Below, piece by piece: positions 20,891 to 34,025 of a stretch of 64,000 nucleotides of DNA; position 1 is the stretch's first letter; every line of letters starts with the position of its first letter. Origin of the DNA: Hirundichthys speculiger (taxonomy: Eukaryota; Chordata; Actinopteri; Beloniformes; Exocoetidae); NCBI GenBank assembly GCA_018398805.1, contig JAGFBZ010001289.1:525501-589500 (forward strand), in the 5' to 3' direction. Under the pieces are notes generated by a model that was not told the origin of the DNA, ran no database searches, and saw nothing but the letters and a program-made list of their open reading frames with translations. The position numbers were made by a program, and so were the translations under genes.

Positions 20891-22085
20891 TAGGGATGTA
20901 ACGATATGGAAAATTTGATATCTCTATTATAGTGACCAAATTATCACGGCGTACGATATTATCGCAGTATTCTTAATTCTTTTACAAATGTCGAAAAAAC
21001 ACATACATTTAAATAATTTCATCAAATCTTGTGATTTTCTTGTCATACTAAAACATCAGAAGCCAAAATCTTATCAAAATGAAACTTTCACATTAAAAGG
21101 GCAAACAACTGGCACAGAAAAAAGTTTTATTTTAAATGAACAAAATAAATAACAGGAACTAAGCTAATTTGTCTGGTGCAAATTTAAATAAACAATTTAA
21201 CAACCATAGTAGGTCAAAATATGCAAACAATTATCAGGAACAAAAATTATAGTGCAAGTTCAAATGAAATAAACTTTGGATTTTAAGCTGAACCTTAAAT
21301 ACATATAAATGTGTAATAATAATTTCTAATTTCTAATAAAGAAACAGTTGTAAAGGAGCCAAATATGTTGTTATGAATTGTAGTTCACTCTGTGTGTCTG
21401 TGGGTGTCGCTGTGTTGTTACCTGAGGGTCAGGTATAAAGGTAGCTGCCTGTTATTGGTTAGGTGTTTGACCCCGAAGGGTGAAAGAGTTTTGACCGCTG
21501 TGGCGCTAACTGCCGGCGTTATGGTTGTCGGATCAGTTATTGGAATAAATTAATATTTTAACTGCATCAGAAGAACATCGTTGTGGTCCTTTTTCGATCA
21601 ACACGCAACGGTACCATTTACGAAATGTGAGTTAGCGAAGCGCGTCGACCAGGTTACTCTTGGACAAACATCTCAGTACCTTGAAGCATTAGCCTTAGCT
21701 CCTTCAAGTTCGTTGTACAAATCCCAATAAAATGTAAACAAGTGCTCTGCAGACACGATAATTGTCCTCCACCAGTTGTCCCTCTGCATTCTTAAAAAAA
21801 AAAAAAAAAATGCTCAGACCTCGGATTTCGTCATTTTAGTGGGTTTGTAAATGTCCTTTCCGCCATCACCACTTTCCGCCATAATTACGTTACGATGCTG
21901 ATGTTACAAGCTACATATTCACGTGAGACACAGTCACGAGTCGCTCGCAGACATGAATGAGGCTGATATTACATATCCCGGGAATCAACCGCGATAATGA
22001 GATGAGGTCAAACATAAACGGTAATCGTTACTGTGTAAAATTTTACCGCGCTTTAACCGTAATACCGATAACCGTTCCATCCCTA
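20891..22085. mobile_element. hAT element with exact 8-bp target duplication
   Basis: Ends tagggatgtaacgatat and ataaccgttccatcccta. The flanking 8-mers are identical (gttactac at 20883-20890 and 22086-22093). About 1.2 kb, without a transposase frame. A promoter-like and polyadenylation-like block at about 21370-21605 looks like a further insertion. Confidence 0.8.
21370..21605 (+). mobile_element. Possible solo LTR inside the hAT element
   Basis: A block from tgttatgaattg to cgatcaaca with a gtataaagg TATA-like box (about 21431-21439) and a tggaataaatt polyadenylation-like signal (about 21540). This is the layout of a compact LTR. No flanking 5-bp duplication was found and no internal retroelement genes are present, so the call is tentative. 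Confidence 0.3.
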
Positions 22086-22466
22086 GTTACTACCACGTTT
22101 GCTTTAACCCAGAAGTGAGGATGTTGGCGCTGGTATTCTCCCCACCTTGCACCTTACTCAAGCGTCCTCCCATAATCTACAGAAAAGCACGTTAGGCTAA
22201 CATTTTATTAAGGACAACACAGAAGGGACAGAAAATAAAAAATAAAAATAAAATCAGATTCATATTAAGATATTCATGTTCATATACAGACCGAAGCCCC
22301 AGTGGAAATCATTCTGATTTCAATAACCTACACGTAAATTTACAAATATAATTTTGTATCACAGCTAAAATGAAGACAACACATTAAGGTTAACAAATAT
22401 CTGGTTTTCACTCCAACTTCTATGGACCTTCAGCAACATCTTCATATAGTTGCAATGAGGCAAAAA

Positions 22467-22495
22467 ACCCTAACCCTTACCCTAACCCTAACCCA
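22467..22495 (-). repeat. Interstitial telomere-like repeat (CCCTAA)
   Basis: About four to five imperfect CCCTAA units. The opposite-strand counterpart (GGGTTA) is at 35133-35160. Confidence 0.85.
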
Positions 22496-22499
22496 CAAT

Positions 22500-25230
22500 G
22501 AGCTCCAAAAATCTTGCTTTGCTGTAATGATGCCAAAAGTTAGCAGTGTCCAGAGGTGTAAAAATTTAAAAAGAGAGATTTTAACAGACACTTTACATCT
22601 CCTAAATGTCTGAACCAATATATTTGCTTGTGTATATAATTTACAACACTGTCTCTGCTAAACATTATAGCTCTAATCACAACTATATAATTATTAAATA
22701 AAAAAGAGGATAATACCCCCCCCCAGAAAAAAAAATAAAAAAGAAATCTGACAAGATAGCCTGGGACATACAAGTTTTTAAACCATTTCTGATTCGTTAT
22801 CAAACACCTTTGAGGCATCAATAAAACATAGAAACATCGAGGAATTCTGTCTAATATAGTTCCCTTCAATGCAGAAATACATGGTCCTGATATGAGTCCC
22901 ACATCCTCATTAAGAGCCAGTTTAATTATCGGTGATATAAACATGCTGCCCCAGCTTAGCACTTTAGACAAAACACTGGCCACTGGGATGTTGGCCTTTA
23001 ATCACTTTAACCACTCTGTTTTCCAGCTTTATTTTTAGTCACTGGTACTAAAATGATAGATTCTGCTACAATATGTACTAAGAGGCCAGTGAAATAAATT
23101 GCAAGTAAAGGATAGAGTTAAAAATTTTTCCTGTAATAAAATGTTCTCCAGTGATACTATTCATTTCAAAACAGCATCCCAGATCTCATATACTGGCCAG
23201 TACACCACCATTATCTTCTATGTTTTCTGCTTTAAATGTGTTATTTTTTTTAATACAGTTAAACAATTCAAAGATAATAATTCCTTACTGTTATCAAGAG
23301 CCCTAACTTCTTTCCAGGAAGATTACCAGTGCAACATTTATGTGTCCTGCAGGTTACGTTGGCCCTTTGATTTTCTTTTTCTTATTTATTCCGTTGTTAA
23401 GATAATTCAAAAATTGTAAGGTTTTAAAACCAGAACAAAGACACCAAGATCACTTTGAAAACAACAATTTGGTAGACATGAAAAAAGCTGGTTCTGTTTT
23501 ATGACATGGTTACGTTGCATTATGTTTGATGTCTAAAATATTTCATCAGAAAAAAACACTTTAAACTAAATCAAAATAAGTTCCCAAATTGACATCTTAG
23601 TATGGAAAGCACTCAACTGCTCAATTGTTGGCTTTGCGGCCATGTTGGTAGCTACATAGGTGGATAGTAAACATTGCTGGGAATGAGTAATAAGTAATAA
23701 GAAATATAAAAACTAAATGCCATTTGGGGCACAATTCATTTTGATTAGTAACTCTCTTGTAAACATTCACCCTGAAGGTGAAGAGAAAGGGAGGTCAACT
23801 GATTTTCTCTCTAACCTGATCACTACGCTGCTGTGGAAAGACAACTTCTCCGAACCGGTTGTTACTGACAGCGCACTGCGTACAACAGCCCAAACCACCA
23901 GCAGGATCCAGACCTGATCACACAGGTGCATCGAAGACAGGAGAAGCAGAAGATTCTGCAGCTCAGGAAGCAGTATTACATGGAAAACGAAGGTAACCGA
24001 ATGAATCTTCCCCGACTACACTGCAGAGGTGATGGAGTTTCTGCAGCTGTTCAGAGAGCTGGAGTCTGGCTGCACCTACCTGGCCAGACTCCACGTTCGC
24101 TGCTGAGGGCAAGTAAAGCCCTGCAGCCATTCGGATTACGCACAGAATTTTGTAAATCAATAACTCTGAAAGCTCATTTTTGGAAACATAGACAATGCGG
24201 ATCTAAATGATTAGCAAACTTTTGTTTTCACAGTTTTTATTCTCAATGCTGAATTAACGTTCACTGTGTGTGCCGAGGAGTGGTCAGTTGGAGGTGTTTA
24301 AGGTTGGTAGGTTTTTTTTTTATGTATTGTACTGTAATGCAAAAGGTAGAGGAGACTGGGAACGGTTGTAACATGGGGACAGTTGCAATGTTGCATATTG
24401 TCGCAATCAGGAATGAGATCCAGTCATGACGTTCATGTGCCACATGTTCTGTTAGCGCCTCCTTCCAGAGAGAATCAGATGTGTGTGATCTTTCCTTCAT
24501 CAAAAAGCACATTTCAAGGCAAAAAGGTTTTTGTTTTCATGACCAGAGTTTTTGTCATACTTTCTAAACAGTTTATATTAGCTATTGTAAAGTCACACCA
24601 TTTCAATCAGTTTTTTTAGCTTCCATCAGCCACTTCTAGCATGTGTCAAACCTCTTATTTCAAGCTGGTAGAGCAAGTTTTATCGCCACAACATTGTTAT
24701 AAAGACTTGTCATAACACAACAAAATGAAAGTTTTATGGATTGCTGAAGAACTTCTTCCACTAGCAAGATATTTTACCATTTGTATTTTAGTAATTAGCC
24801 TTAAAGATCATATGTAGTAGGCCACACTGTACCCTACAAGAGGTCTGGATACAATGTTGGCAGAAGCCGTGGCCTCAGCTGGCCTGCACTGATGGAGGCG
24901 CCGTTTACTCTGCTCACAACTGAGTCTGGTCCAGAATGGTTTCTTCAGTTATTCTGACACAAAGCTACATCGTACACAAACAAGACAGAGACGCACAAAC
25001 GTACACAAATAATGTCCAGACATGAAAATGTACGCTGTGCAAAAAAGGGAAAAAGGGTTAGGATATCAAGTGACTACAGTTTCCAACTTCACCTTCAGCC
25101 TTTTCAGCCCTCAGTGAACATCATCCCCACACGTCTCTGACATGGATTCACCAATTACAGAGATATTAGAAAGAAGCCTGTGTTTCTTCTTTTACGTTAC
25201 CGTTAACTGGACAACACCTCTCATCCCCTG
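22500..25230. other. Intergenic sequence without a recognised gene
   Basis: AT-rich. A 147-codon minus-strand frame (22983-22540) and a plus-strand stretch at 23860-24110 (containing KILQLRKQYYMENE) look slightly protein-like, but I cannot assign them. Neither has clear splice sites or a recognised domain. They may be remnants of old retrotransposons. Confidence 0.4.
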
Positions 25231-25239
25231 TATGAGACT

Positions 25240-25735
25240 GTAAAATCAGTGAACAGCTCATTCAGCAGCAGACTGCTGCAGCCACAGAGGAAGAAGGAAC
25301 GTTACCGCAGGTCCTTCATCCCATCAGCCTCAGACTCTTTAACAGCAGGACTTCATGGAACACCTTTTCTGTCTGCTGTACAACCCTTCACCTCCTACCT
25401 CGTGCAATATTTTTCTTTTTAGACTTTCTTTATTTAAACCATTATAATAAATCCCATTGTAAAATATCCGCTGCTCCATCTCATGTCAATAAGCGAAATG
25501 TTCATATATGTGTATATATTGTAAATAGTCCTGTGTATATTGCTTATTTTCTTAACAATTTGTTAATTTTTGTAATATTTTTGAGAGCTATATATACATT
25601 TTATATCATTTTTTATTTTTATAAGTATTTGCTGCAAGCCCTGTTGCAATTTTACTTTTTATTTGTCCAACTTGTGCTGCTGTAACAAGTGAATTTCCCC
25701 GGTGTGGGATTAATAAAGTTCTATTCTATTTTACA
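25240..25735 (+). mobile_element. LINE 3' end
   Basis: The segment 25255-25345 reads as the typical last residues of a fish non-LTR element (RLLQPQRKKERYRRSFIPSA). It is followed by an AT-rich 3' untranslated part that ends in 'gaatttccccggtgtgggattaataaag', a well-known fish LINE tail. It is 5'-truncated. A CR1/Rex1-like clade is possible but unproven. Confidence 0.6.
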
Positions 25736-26236
25736 CAAGCTTGACGTGAACTTCTAGCTAACCGGAGCTGTTTTTCACCGGAGCTTTGGCTAGCTCTGAC
25801 AGTGTTCAACATTAGCTGTAGCGAACGGCAGTAACTTTGTTTTACCACAAAGTATGAAAACGATTGAAACCATAACTCATCAAATTCAATCCAGTGGTAA
25901 ATGTCGGTAGGAAATGTGAACGTACGCTCGTCTGCCTTGTCCCAGCGTGGACATCACTAGGTCCTGCTTCTAGTCCCGCTTAGCAATGAACCTCCAAGTG
26001 CTTCAAGTACACATGAATGAAGAATGTTGGTATGACTGGAATAATGGAACAATTTAGCCTAGGTCAATCATATGGTAATTAAAAAAAAAAAAAAAAAAAT
26101 CTCCCGACTCCGACACCCCCTCCCCCACACTCAAAAAAGAAAACTCCTCGGATCTACACAATTAGGTCACCCTTTTTGACTTCAAAACGGCAAATTTCAT
26201 TGAAAGGTGAGGGATTTTCATCCCTGATGTCTTATA

Positions 26237-26586
26237 CAGTGATCCCTCGCCAATTCGCGCTTTAAGTTTCGCGGTTTTAGTTATTCGCAGATTTTTCAGA
26301 AATATATAATATAATAAAAAAATCAAGAAAAAATCGCGGAAACATCACAGGATGTTGTGCACGTTCTCTCACAGTGAAGAAATGCTGTGAGCCAGCCTGG
26401 CCCCTTTAAGAAGGTGGCCTTATGGGTAATGATGTGGCCTTATGGGTAATGGAGTGTGTGTGTCGTGGGACGGCAGAAGAAAACGGGGTTAGATGAAAAG
26501 TGGAGTGAGCATAAATAGCCCAGCGTGTGTAGATTTACATTCTGGGGGGTCGGTCCCCATTAACCGCGAAAAATAAGGGATCACTG
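26237..26586. mobile_element. TA-flanked MITE, 'cagtgatccctcg' family, copy 1
   Basis: A 350-bp element with ends cagtgatccctcg and aagggatcactg and TA on each side. It shares an internal block (the ccttatgggtaatg segment and neighbours) with the inverted copy near 52192-52750. TA duplication suggests Tc1/mariner mobilisation. Confidence 0.75.
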
Positions 26587-27015
26587 TAGTGGCGTTTCTC
26601 AAAAGGGGCGATAGCGTCCCCCAGGGGGCGTTCTGAACCTTTAGGGGGCACTGGAAACGTCAGGACTGAAAGAGGGGCGCTCAGACACAAATGAGGGGCA
26701 CCACGCCTTGAGAACTCTATTTCAAACTTCCATGGTTTTCCAAGGTTTTTTTATAGTGCAAATCTATTTATTTTTCAATAAAATGTTGTCCTCAGATTTC
26801 CTTTCAAAAAATAAAGCTGCTGTCTGAGACCAAACCCCGGAGTCTGCTGCTTCCATGACCGGTAAAATCTTCTTTTTTCTCTCGTCACAATCAGACGAAC
26901 AGGCAGGTCGCCATAGTAACGCCCGTAAACGCACAGCAACAAGGAAAACCCCTTCCCAACACATTTCGCAGGCTTCATTCAACAACCAATGAAAACATAC
27001 ACAATCAAGACCAAG

Positions 27016-27094
27016 TAGGGATACACGGTAATTATCTTGATAAGAGGAAATTATGACGTCATTTCGATAAGTCCGATATCATGACGAACAGCCC

Positions 27095-27169
<75 letters not shown>

Positions 27170-28181
27170 CAACATGGCAGTGCCTCACTCCCACTATAAC
27201 CAAATAACCGCCAGTGAATGTTATGTTCAAGTGACGTCAGCATAATCAGAAAAACGGTTTCTCCATAAAGAAAATCAAGAATACCCCCTCATGCCAGAAA
27301 ACAACTTGTTAACTTGGTCATAATTTTGGTAGTTGCTGACTTGACTTGATATTCACAGTATTTCCCCTCATGTTACACATAAAAAATAGAAAAAAATAGA
27401 AAAGGCCGAAAGAACGACAAGCAAACGAGGAGACATGGGAATTTACGTTACACCTTGAATGCAGCCTGCAGCACAGCGTGCTGATGAAAACAAACAACAT
27501 GGCGGCAATCTTAGGGAACTTCTTTAAAGTTTCCGAAAGAAGATAATTCGCTGGTTATTTGTGACAAATGCTCCAAGCAAATTCCACGAGGAGTGAAAAA
27601 TAGCACAAGCTTTAATACGTCAAGCCCGATCAGCTGTCTGAAATGTAACCATCGCTTTTGAAAGTTTAGAAATCACGCTAACGTGAGCTATCGTGAGCTA
27701 ACGTTAGCTCACGTTAGTGCAATGAGCTAGCGCTAATGTGAGCAATCCAGCAACAAAGAATTCACCGGGACTTACATACAACGGCGAGGCTTTTGATAAA
27801 ATCCAAGAAATTTACCAAAGATGAGCCACAGGCAAAGGTGAAATGGGTAAAAGGAAGAAATGTTTGAATCTAACTTGTGTCAGTACTATAATTTTGATGC
27901 ATGTATTTCCATCAGTTCAAGGAACCTTTATTTTTTTATATCAGTCAGTAATGCAGCTTATTTAAGTTGATGTGAGATATTAAATAGGTTTTTTGATAGC
28001 TTTACAAAAATGTTTGAGAGGCTTGCCAGTAGTTTTTTGTTGGAAAAAAATAAATATCTGTTCATTTTAAGAGTCATAACTGTTTTTGGTTTTGTTCATA
28101 GTATTGATGTCATGATCTTAGGTATGTATGTATTATCGGTTATCAATATCCGTTTTAAAAAACAATTATTGTGCATTCCTA
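27016..28181 (+). mobile_element. hAT element (gtgcacgataac family), copy 1
   Basis: Ends tagggatacacggtaatta and aattattgtgcattccta. The flanks agaccaag and agaccacg agree at seven of eight bases. It contains a decayed BED-finger-like exon near 27495-27700 and a 67-bp (TA)n run (27099-27165). Other copies of the family are at 39382-40040, 60354-61180 and 61686-62499. Confidence 0.75.
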
Positions 28182-28228
28182 AGACCACGTAATCACGTTT
28201 AATCACAAACATTTACAGTACAATCAAA

Positions 28229-28445
28229 AATGTCTGAAAACAAGAAAAAGTGCCGGCAGTACAAAGTTAATTATATAAATTATGGATTCATTCCATCACA
28301 GAGCAACGTACATCTGCAGATGTGCTGCTATGTGAGCAGCTGTTCTCCAATGAAGCCATGAAGCCGTTGCGATTACAGGAGCATCTTTCTAAAAACATCC
28401 AGACAAGACATCTAAAGACTCTTACTGAACAGGGATTCAGCCAAA
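28229..28445 (+). pseudogene. hAT (ZBED-like) transposase N-terminal relic
   Basis: Reads as KKKCRQYKVNYINYGFI, then LLCEQLFSNEAMKPLRLQEHLSK after a frame change. This is the pattern of the BED zinc finger that opens ZBED5-like hAT transposases. Stops and frame changes show it is dead. It lies just downstream of a hAT copy but looks like a different family. Confidence 0.55.
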
Positions 28446-29078
28446 CTCTTCACATGCAGACAGAATACTGAAACCGTCTGAACCTCATGAGCTCTGGTCC
28501 ACTCAGGCTGAAGCTCATGGTGATGTGTCCAGATGTGAAAAAGCTGGCAGCAGCCACCAAGATCAGGACTCCCTCTAAAAATGAAGAGCAGCAGTCGTTC
28601 CCATTTGTAAATAGTTTTTCTTTTTTTCCTTGTTGCCAGGCCTTGTCAGTAGCCTAGTCCGAAAATTACGGTTTGAAATGTTTAAGGCGCATTAATTGAC
28701 GCACAAGTGCTTCCAGGTTTTGATTGGTTAATTCACTGACGTGAAGTGTGCATGATGTTGTTGGTATCTTTAATTAGCCGACCATAAAACAGATTTTCAA
28801 CTAATTCTGCTGTGGTGGTATTTTTTCTTAGTTCCAAGAATTTATTTACAAATGTGATGAATTAAAAAAACATAAAAGGCGGTGTGGCCTTTCTCTCTGT
28901 AGAAAGATCAGTTTGATTTAAATTCAGTTTCGCAGTTCAATCTCAGAAATTCAGCTTCACAGTCCAGAAGATCAACTGAAGAGGTTTCAGTCCCAGTGCA
29001 ACTACAGTATTATAGTTATATTTCCATGTTATTTCCATTTTAACAAATTAAAATTCATGCTTACACACACACATGCAC

Positions 29079-29088
29079 TTTTTTTTTT

Positions 29089-29130
<42 letters not shown>
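29079..29130 (+). repeat. T20-G32 homopolymer junction
   Basis: About 20 T followed by 32 uninterrupted G. A run of that length is unusual in fish DNA and is hard to sequence. It is followed by the end of a hAT-like repeat (ggttgagaaccactg at 29177-29191). Confidence 0.9.
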
Positions 29131-29132
<2 letters not shown>

Positions 29133-29579
29133 TTAACAACATCATGGTGGCTCAGGAGGGCGTTTGTTCAAAAAAGGTTGAGAACCACTGTCTTATAGCC
29201 TATTCACACACAGTTCAGTAAGATTTCACTAAAGTTATTGTTCATCATTTGATTTTTTTAAAAAAGGTAAACAACATTTTGTTTTCTATGGTTGTTACTT
29301 GAACAATCGTGTTTTCATCTTTTTATTAGCCTACTTTTTATGTTTATACATCTTAACAGCCAATATAGGTTTGTTAAGTCTGTCTGCTAAAAAAAAAGAT
29401 GAAACTCCAAAATTATGTGAGAGACTGATTTCATTATGTTTTTATCAATTGTTGCGACCCTCCCCCGTTATGGGTCAGTTGCAACATTTGACTTTGTCTA
29501 TACAACTATGAATTGTACATACATTGTAATATGTACAAATGTTAAAAATGAGTGTGTTGATAGCTGACAGATGTGAGGT

Positions 29580-30800
29580 TAATATATTCAAGTTTTCTCT
29601 TTCTAGAAGAAACAGTCACTGAGAAACTGAATGAAATGCAAAAAGTCTTACAACCATCCCCAGTCTCTTCTACCAATAACACTCTTGATTATATATCCTT
29701 GGTTTCTTGGAACGTATGGGTCTTAGGTCACCCTATTAAACAAGGCAGTTTTTTTCTCATTTGAAATAATTGAAATCTGACACATTTTTTATAAGAAACC
29801 CATGTTAAAGCCCACTCAGCACAGGAAACTCAGGGCTAATTGGGTCTCAAGTCAAGGACAGTGGTGGATATTTGGAGACTGCAGCACCCGTCTGTGTGAT
29901 TATTCTTTATATTCACGTGCACAAATCATACACACAGATCATTACTTCCTAATCAAATCCAGATTAATATCTAACATGAACCACACTAAATATCACAACA
30001 TCATTTTATCTGATAACAGATATCTCCTCCATGATCAGGCTTTTAAAACACAAATCACCATGCAAATATCACAGTATCTTGAGACCAACGACTTGTGAAT
30101 GACACACTTAAAGTGGTGAGCCTACCTTGGTTTTGACACCTTTTACAGAACTTGCATATATACTTACAATCATCTTTCTTTAAAAAACTTCATCCTAATA
30201 TGTTGCCCTTTGTGTGATGTTACAAATCACACAGGATATCTAAGGCTCACCTTCACAAAGGCTCACCCTAAAAGGGTGGTCTGGTTGCTCTATTAACTCA
30301 TGTTATAGGTTACTCCAGTACAAGGTGCTCAACAGTGTTACTCAAAAATAAATCTTAATTGTATTTTGCCTTCTGTGTCCTCTGTATCTGATAAGGGTCA
30401 CATTTCTGAGGGTTCACTCATGCATCTTTTCTGGTTCTGCCCTAAACTGCACAACGTTTAGTCAGTTATGTTTGAGCAGCTGTCAAAAGTCTGCTCCGGA
30501 GGTATTCAGCCTCATCCTGACCGGGCCATCTTTGGATGCTCTGCAGAGACTTCTGTTCAATCACAAAACACACAGGTTGCTCTGCACCTGGGGATGGCGG
30601 TGGCTAAGAAACTTATTCTCTTATCCTGTAAGTTCACTACACCACCCACCTTCACTCACTGGTGTCTGTTATTTCAAATAGAAAGACTGCACCTGCACAA
30701 GTGCATCAAGAATTTGGGAATCCTTTATCCATTAACCCACATACACCATGATGGTATATAGCACATGGTACTTTACTGAGTCATTATTATAACCACGTTT
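29580..30800 (+). pseudogene. L1-clade LINE ORF2 relic, internally deleted
   Basis: 29690-29760 reads ISLVSWNVWVLGHPIKQG and then a THFL-ETH segment, the start of the apurinic endonuclease of L1-type ORF2. 30010-30095 reads LLHDQAFKTQITMQISQYLETND, from the linker after the endonuclease. 30430-30740 reads as the extreme C-terminus (FWFCPKLHN, then AIFGCSAE and AKKLILLSCKFTTPPTFTHW). The reverse transcriptase core between them is missing and stops are frequent. Confidence 0.65.
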
Positions 30801-30836
30801 AATCTGTAAGTCTATTTATAACTCTTCATAACTGTA

Positions 30837-30918
30837 CCCCCCCCCCCCCCCCCTTCCTTTTTTTCCTAGGCTTGTTTGTAAAACTGTAAATTAAAGTATG
30901 GGGGGGGGGGGGGGGGGG
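30837..30918. repeat. C17 ... G19 complementary homopolymers
   Basis: A run of 17 C (30837-30853) and a run of 19 G (30900-30918), 46 bases apart. They could pair as a hairpin or form quadruplex structures on opposite strands. Confidence 0.9.
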
Positions 30919-31910
30919 TGCTGCTGGAGTGACCGTTATCTATGTTTATCAGTTGTATTAATACATATAACAGACTGAACATTAAAAATAAATAAATAAA
31001 TAACAGGCTATAGTTCTGTATAGTTAAAGATAGAGTTTCAGTGAAGTTAAATACACAGTGTTAGCAGCGCGTACTCGGTGCATGTTTAGTAACCGTTACA
31101 GGAGAATCACGTCAACAGCTGCAGTAATCACTAGTGGGTGTGGCGACCGGACCCCACTAACCAGACCAACCCATCTGTTCCCTTATCAATTATTTTTAAC
31201 AGCTGGAAGCGCACTCACGGTTATTTACCTGTTTTGTTGTTGAGAAATCAAGAGTTTTTTTCTTCCTCTGGTCGCAAATATATGCAACGTTTATCTGACA
31301 ACAACAGCTGGGAAAGCCGAGGGGGAGGAGCCCACAATCAGCACTGTCCAACTAATTTTCTTCCGTGACTGTGGCAACGTACACCCAAGGCTTCTTAATG
31401 GTAGTTTTAGTCTGTTTGGTACCGCAGAGTAAGCAAATGATAAAGAACACGCTGCTATGGAAGTGGAGAGCGCAACATTGACATTTACTCGGAACCTGTA
31501 TTCCGTTTGTTTCTCGTCGGTCATGTGTGGATGGGGCACCTAGGCTAGATGCCGTACGTCCTACAAATAACATTATAACGTTAAAGCGTTAAGACCGCCG
31601 CCATGTTGTGAAGGTATCACCGGTGGAGGGACATTCATTTGAAACCATAAGTTTACATACACTCTTTAAAAAGAAGAAGACCTTACTCCAAAAACAACAT
31701 GAAAAAGCCGGATTACAGTTAGAAAATGTTCAAGAAGACAAAGCCCTTAATTTTTGGAGACATGTCCTGTGGTCTGATAAAACTAATATTGAACTGTTTG
31801 GCCATAATGACTATTACATTTGGAGGAAATGGGTGGAATCTTGCTAGCCTGGGAACACCATCACAACTGTGAAGTACGGGGATGGCAGCATCATGTTGTG
31901 GGGGTGTTTT

Positions 31911-32254
31911 CTCTCTGTCCTACATCCTCTCTCTGTCCTGTCTCCCCTCTTTTTCTTTCTCTACCCGGCTGGCCTTCGGCAGGAAGGTCCCCCCATATGA
32001 GCCAGGTCCTGCTCAAGGTTTCTTCCTCTTAAAGTGGAGTTTTTCCTTGCCACTGTTTGGTATAAAGGTTTTTTTTTCTCCCTACGTGGGAGTTTTTTAC
32101 CTGCCATTATCATTGATTGGATTTAATTGTATAATCTTAGTTGATGATATTTGCTCGGGGGTCATGCTCTGGGTCTCTGTAAAGCGCCTAGAGACAATTG
32201 TCATTGTAACAGACGCTATATAAATAAAATTGAATTGAATTGAATTGAATTGAA
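31911..32254 (+). mobile_element. Truncated LINE 3' tail with (TTGAA)n, copy 1
   Basis: Begins in a C/T-rich block (ctctctgtcc), carries the ctacccggctggccttcggc and ggtcctgctcaaggtttctt words, and ends with ataaataaaattgaattgaattg. Copy 2 ends the same way. Insertion interrupts the Tc1 frame at gggggtgtttt / ttttgctgcagg, with a possible TTTT duplication. Class (L2/CR1-like) is inferred from copy 2. Confidence 0.65.
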
Positions 32255-32932
32255 TTTTGCTGCAGGAGGAACTGACGAACTTCACAAAATAGAATCATGA
32301 GGAAAGAATGTTATGAAGAAATTCAATTCAAGGATACTTAAATCTCCAAAGGGAAAATAATTGTTCAACTGTTATGATTTATGTCTCTTCAAAGACTCAG
32401 TGTAGATGGTTATTGTTGTGGACAGGAAGGATCTCTTGTAGAGATCTGTGTTGCAGTGGACCTGAAGATCTGATACTGAAGCAACATGTCAAAATATCAA
32501 CTAAGAAGTTAAAACTTGAGTCTTCCAGATGGACAATGGCCCATACATACCACCAAATTAGTTACAAAGTGGCTTTAAGGACAACAAAATCACTGTTTTG
32601 TAGTGGCCATCACAAAGCCCTGATCTCAGTCCTGTAGGAAATCAGTGGTCAGAACTAAGAAAAAGCCTGTGTGACCAAGGAGACCTACAGACCTGGATCA
32701 GTTCTACCAGTTCTGACTCCAGAAATGGACCAGAATTCCAGCAAACTATTGTGAGGAGATTGTTGAAGGAAACATTTAATCAAAAAAAAATATTTGATCC
32801 AAGTCAGACAGTTTAAAGGCAACAATACCAAATACTACGAAAATGTATGTAAATTTATGACTTTGAAGAAAGTGATAAAACAAATGCTTTCTCTCTCTCG
32901 CAATTCTGGCATTTATTAAAACGGAAAAAAAA

Positions 32933-34025
32933 AGGGTCAGAAAGTGAGTTTAAAATTCTGCTTCTCACATATAAGCCCCTTAATGGGCCTGATAGCACGC
33001 TATGCACCTAGTAGAACTCTCTGCTCTCAGAGTGCAGGATTACTCGTCGTTCCTAGAATATCCAAAAGCTGATTTGGAGGACGGGCCTTCTGCTACCAGG
33101 CACCTTTATTATGGAACCAGCTACCAGTTTGGGTTCAGGAGGCTGACACCACCTCCATCTTTAAAACTAAACTGAAAACATTTCTGTTTAGTAAAGCCTA
33201 GAGTTAGTCTATAGTGTGTAAAGGCTAATAGTTAGCTAATAGGGCTAATAATGTTGGTGTGCAGGAGGACACCAACATGATCTGCTGAGTGGTGTCTCCA
33301 TTGCTCTTCTCCCTTTCCTTCCCTTTCCTCCTCCCTTCCTCCTCCTCCAGCTCATTCATAATTAATTGGGAGCACCTTGTTACTGTAACTGTGCTCCATA
33401 TTCTTTACTTTCCTCTGGTTTGTTGTGCTGTTTTGCCCCCCTTTTTTTCTCTGTGTATTTGCAGGCCAGAGTTTCTTGGGTTGCATGTTGACTTGCAGTT
33501 CCATCCTTTTGGCCATCCCGGGGTTCTAGTCCACTTGTGTGGGTGGATGTGTTCGGGGTGGCGACTAGTGTGGTGATCGGTGACCTAGTCCTCTGGCCAT
33601 CTCATCCCAGTGCTGCTACCTGCATCTGTTTATGTCTATGTTTATATGGTCATTATATTCAGTCATTTGTGTGCTCTCCTCTCTCTGTCCTCCGTCTTCT
33701 CTCTGTCCTGTCTCCCCTCTTTTCTTTCTCTACCCGGCTGGCCTTCGGCAGGAAGGTCCCCCATATGATCCAGGTCCTGCTCAAGGTTTCTTTCTCTTAA
33801 AGTGGAGTTTTTTTCTTGCCACTGTTTGGTATAAAGGTTTTTTTTCTCCCTCTGTGGGAGTTTTTTTTACCTTCCATTATCCTTGTTTAGGATTCAATGT
33901 TATTTTTTAGTTAATGATATTTGCTCGGGGGTCATGCTCTGGGTCTTGGTAAAGTGCCTAGAGACAAGTGATATCGTAACAGACGCTATACAAATAAAAT
34001 TGAATTGAAAATTGAATTGAATTGA
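32933..34025 (+). mobile_element. Longer LINE 3' tail with (TTGAA)n, copy 2
   Basis: Same 3' end as copy 1. The 5' part (32950-33205) reads in broken frames as the C-terminal part of an L2/CR1-type reverse transcriptase ORF (TYKPLNGP; then FIMEPATSLG; then ENISV), where family members have LLTYKxLNGLAP and LWNxLP. It ends at the attgaattga run near 34004-34025. Confidence 0.6.

Noticed and set aside
22467..22495. True telomere or chromosome end
   Set aside because: Only four to five units, surrounded by ordinary sequence.
22540..22983. 147-codon minus-strand frame as a gene
   Set aside because: Low-complexity, hydrophobic second half and no recognised domain; at best an old retrotransposon fragment.
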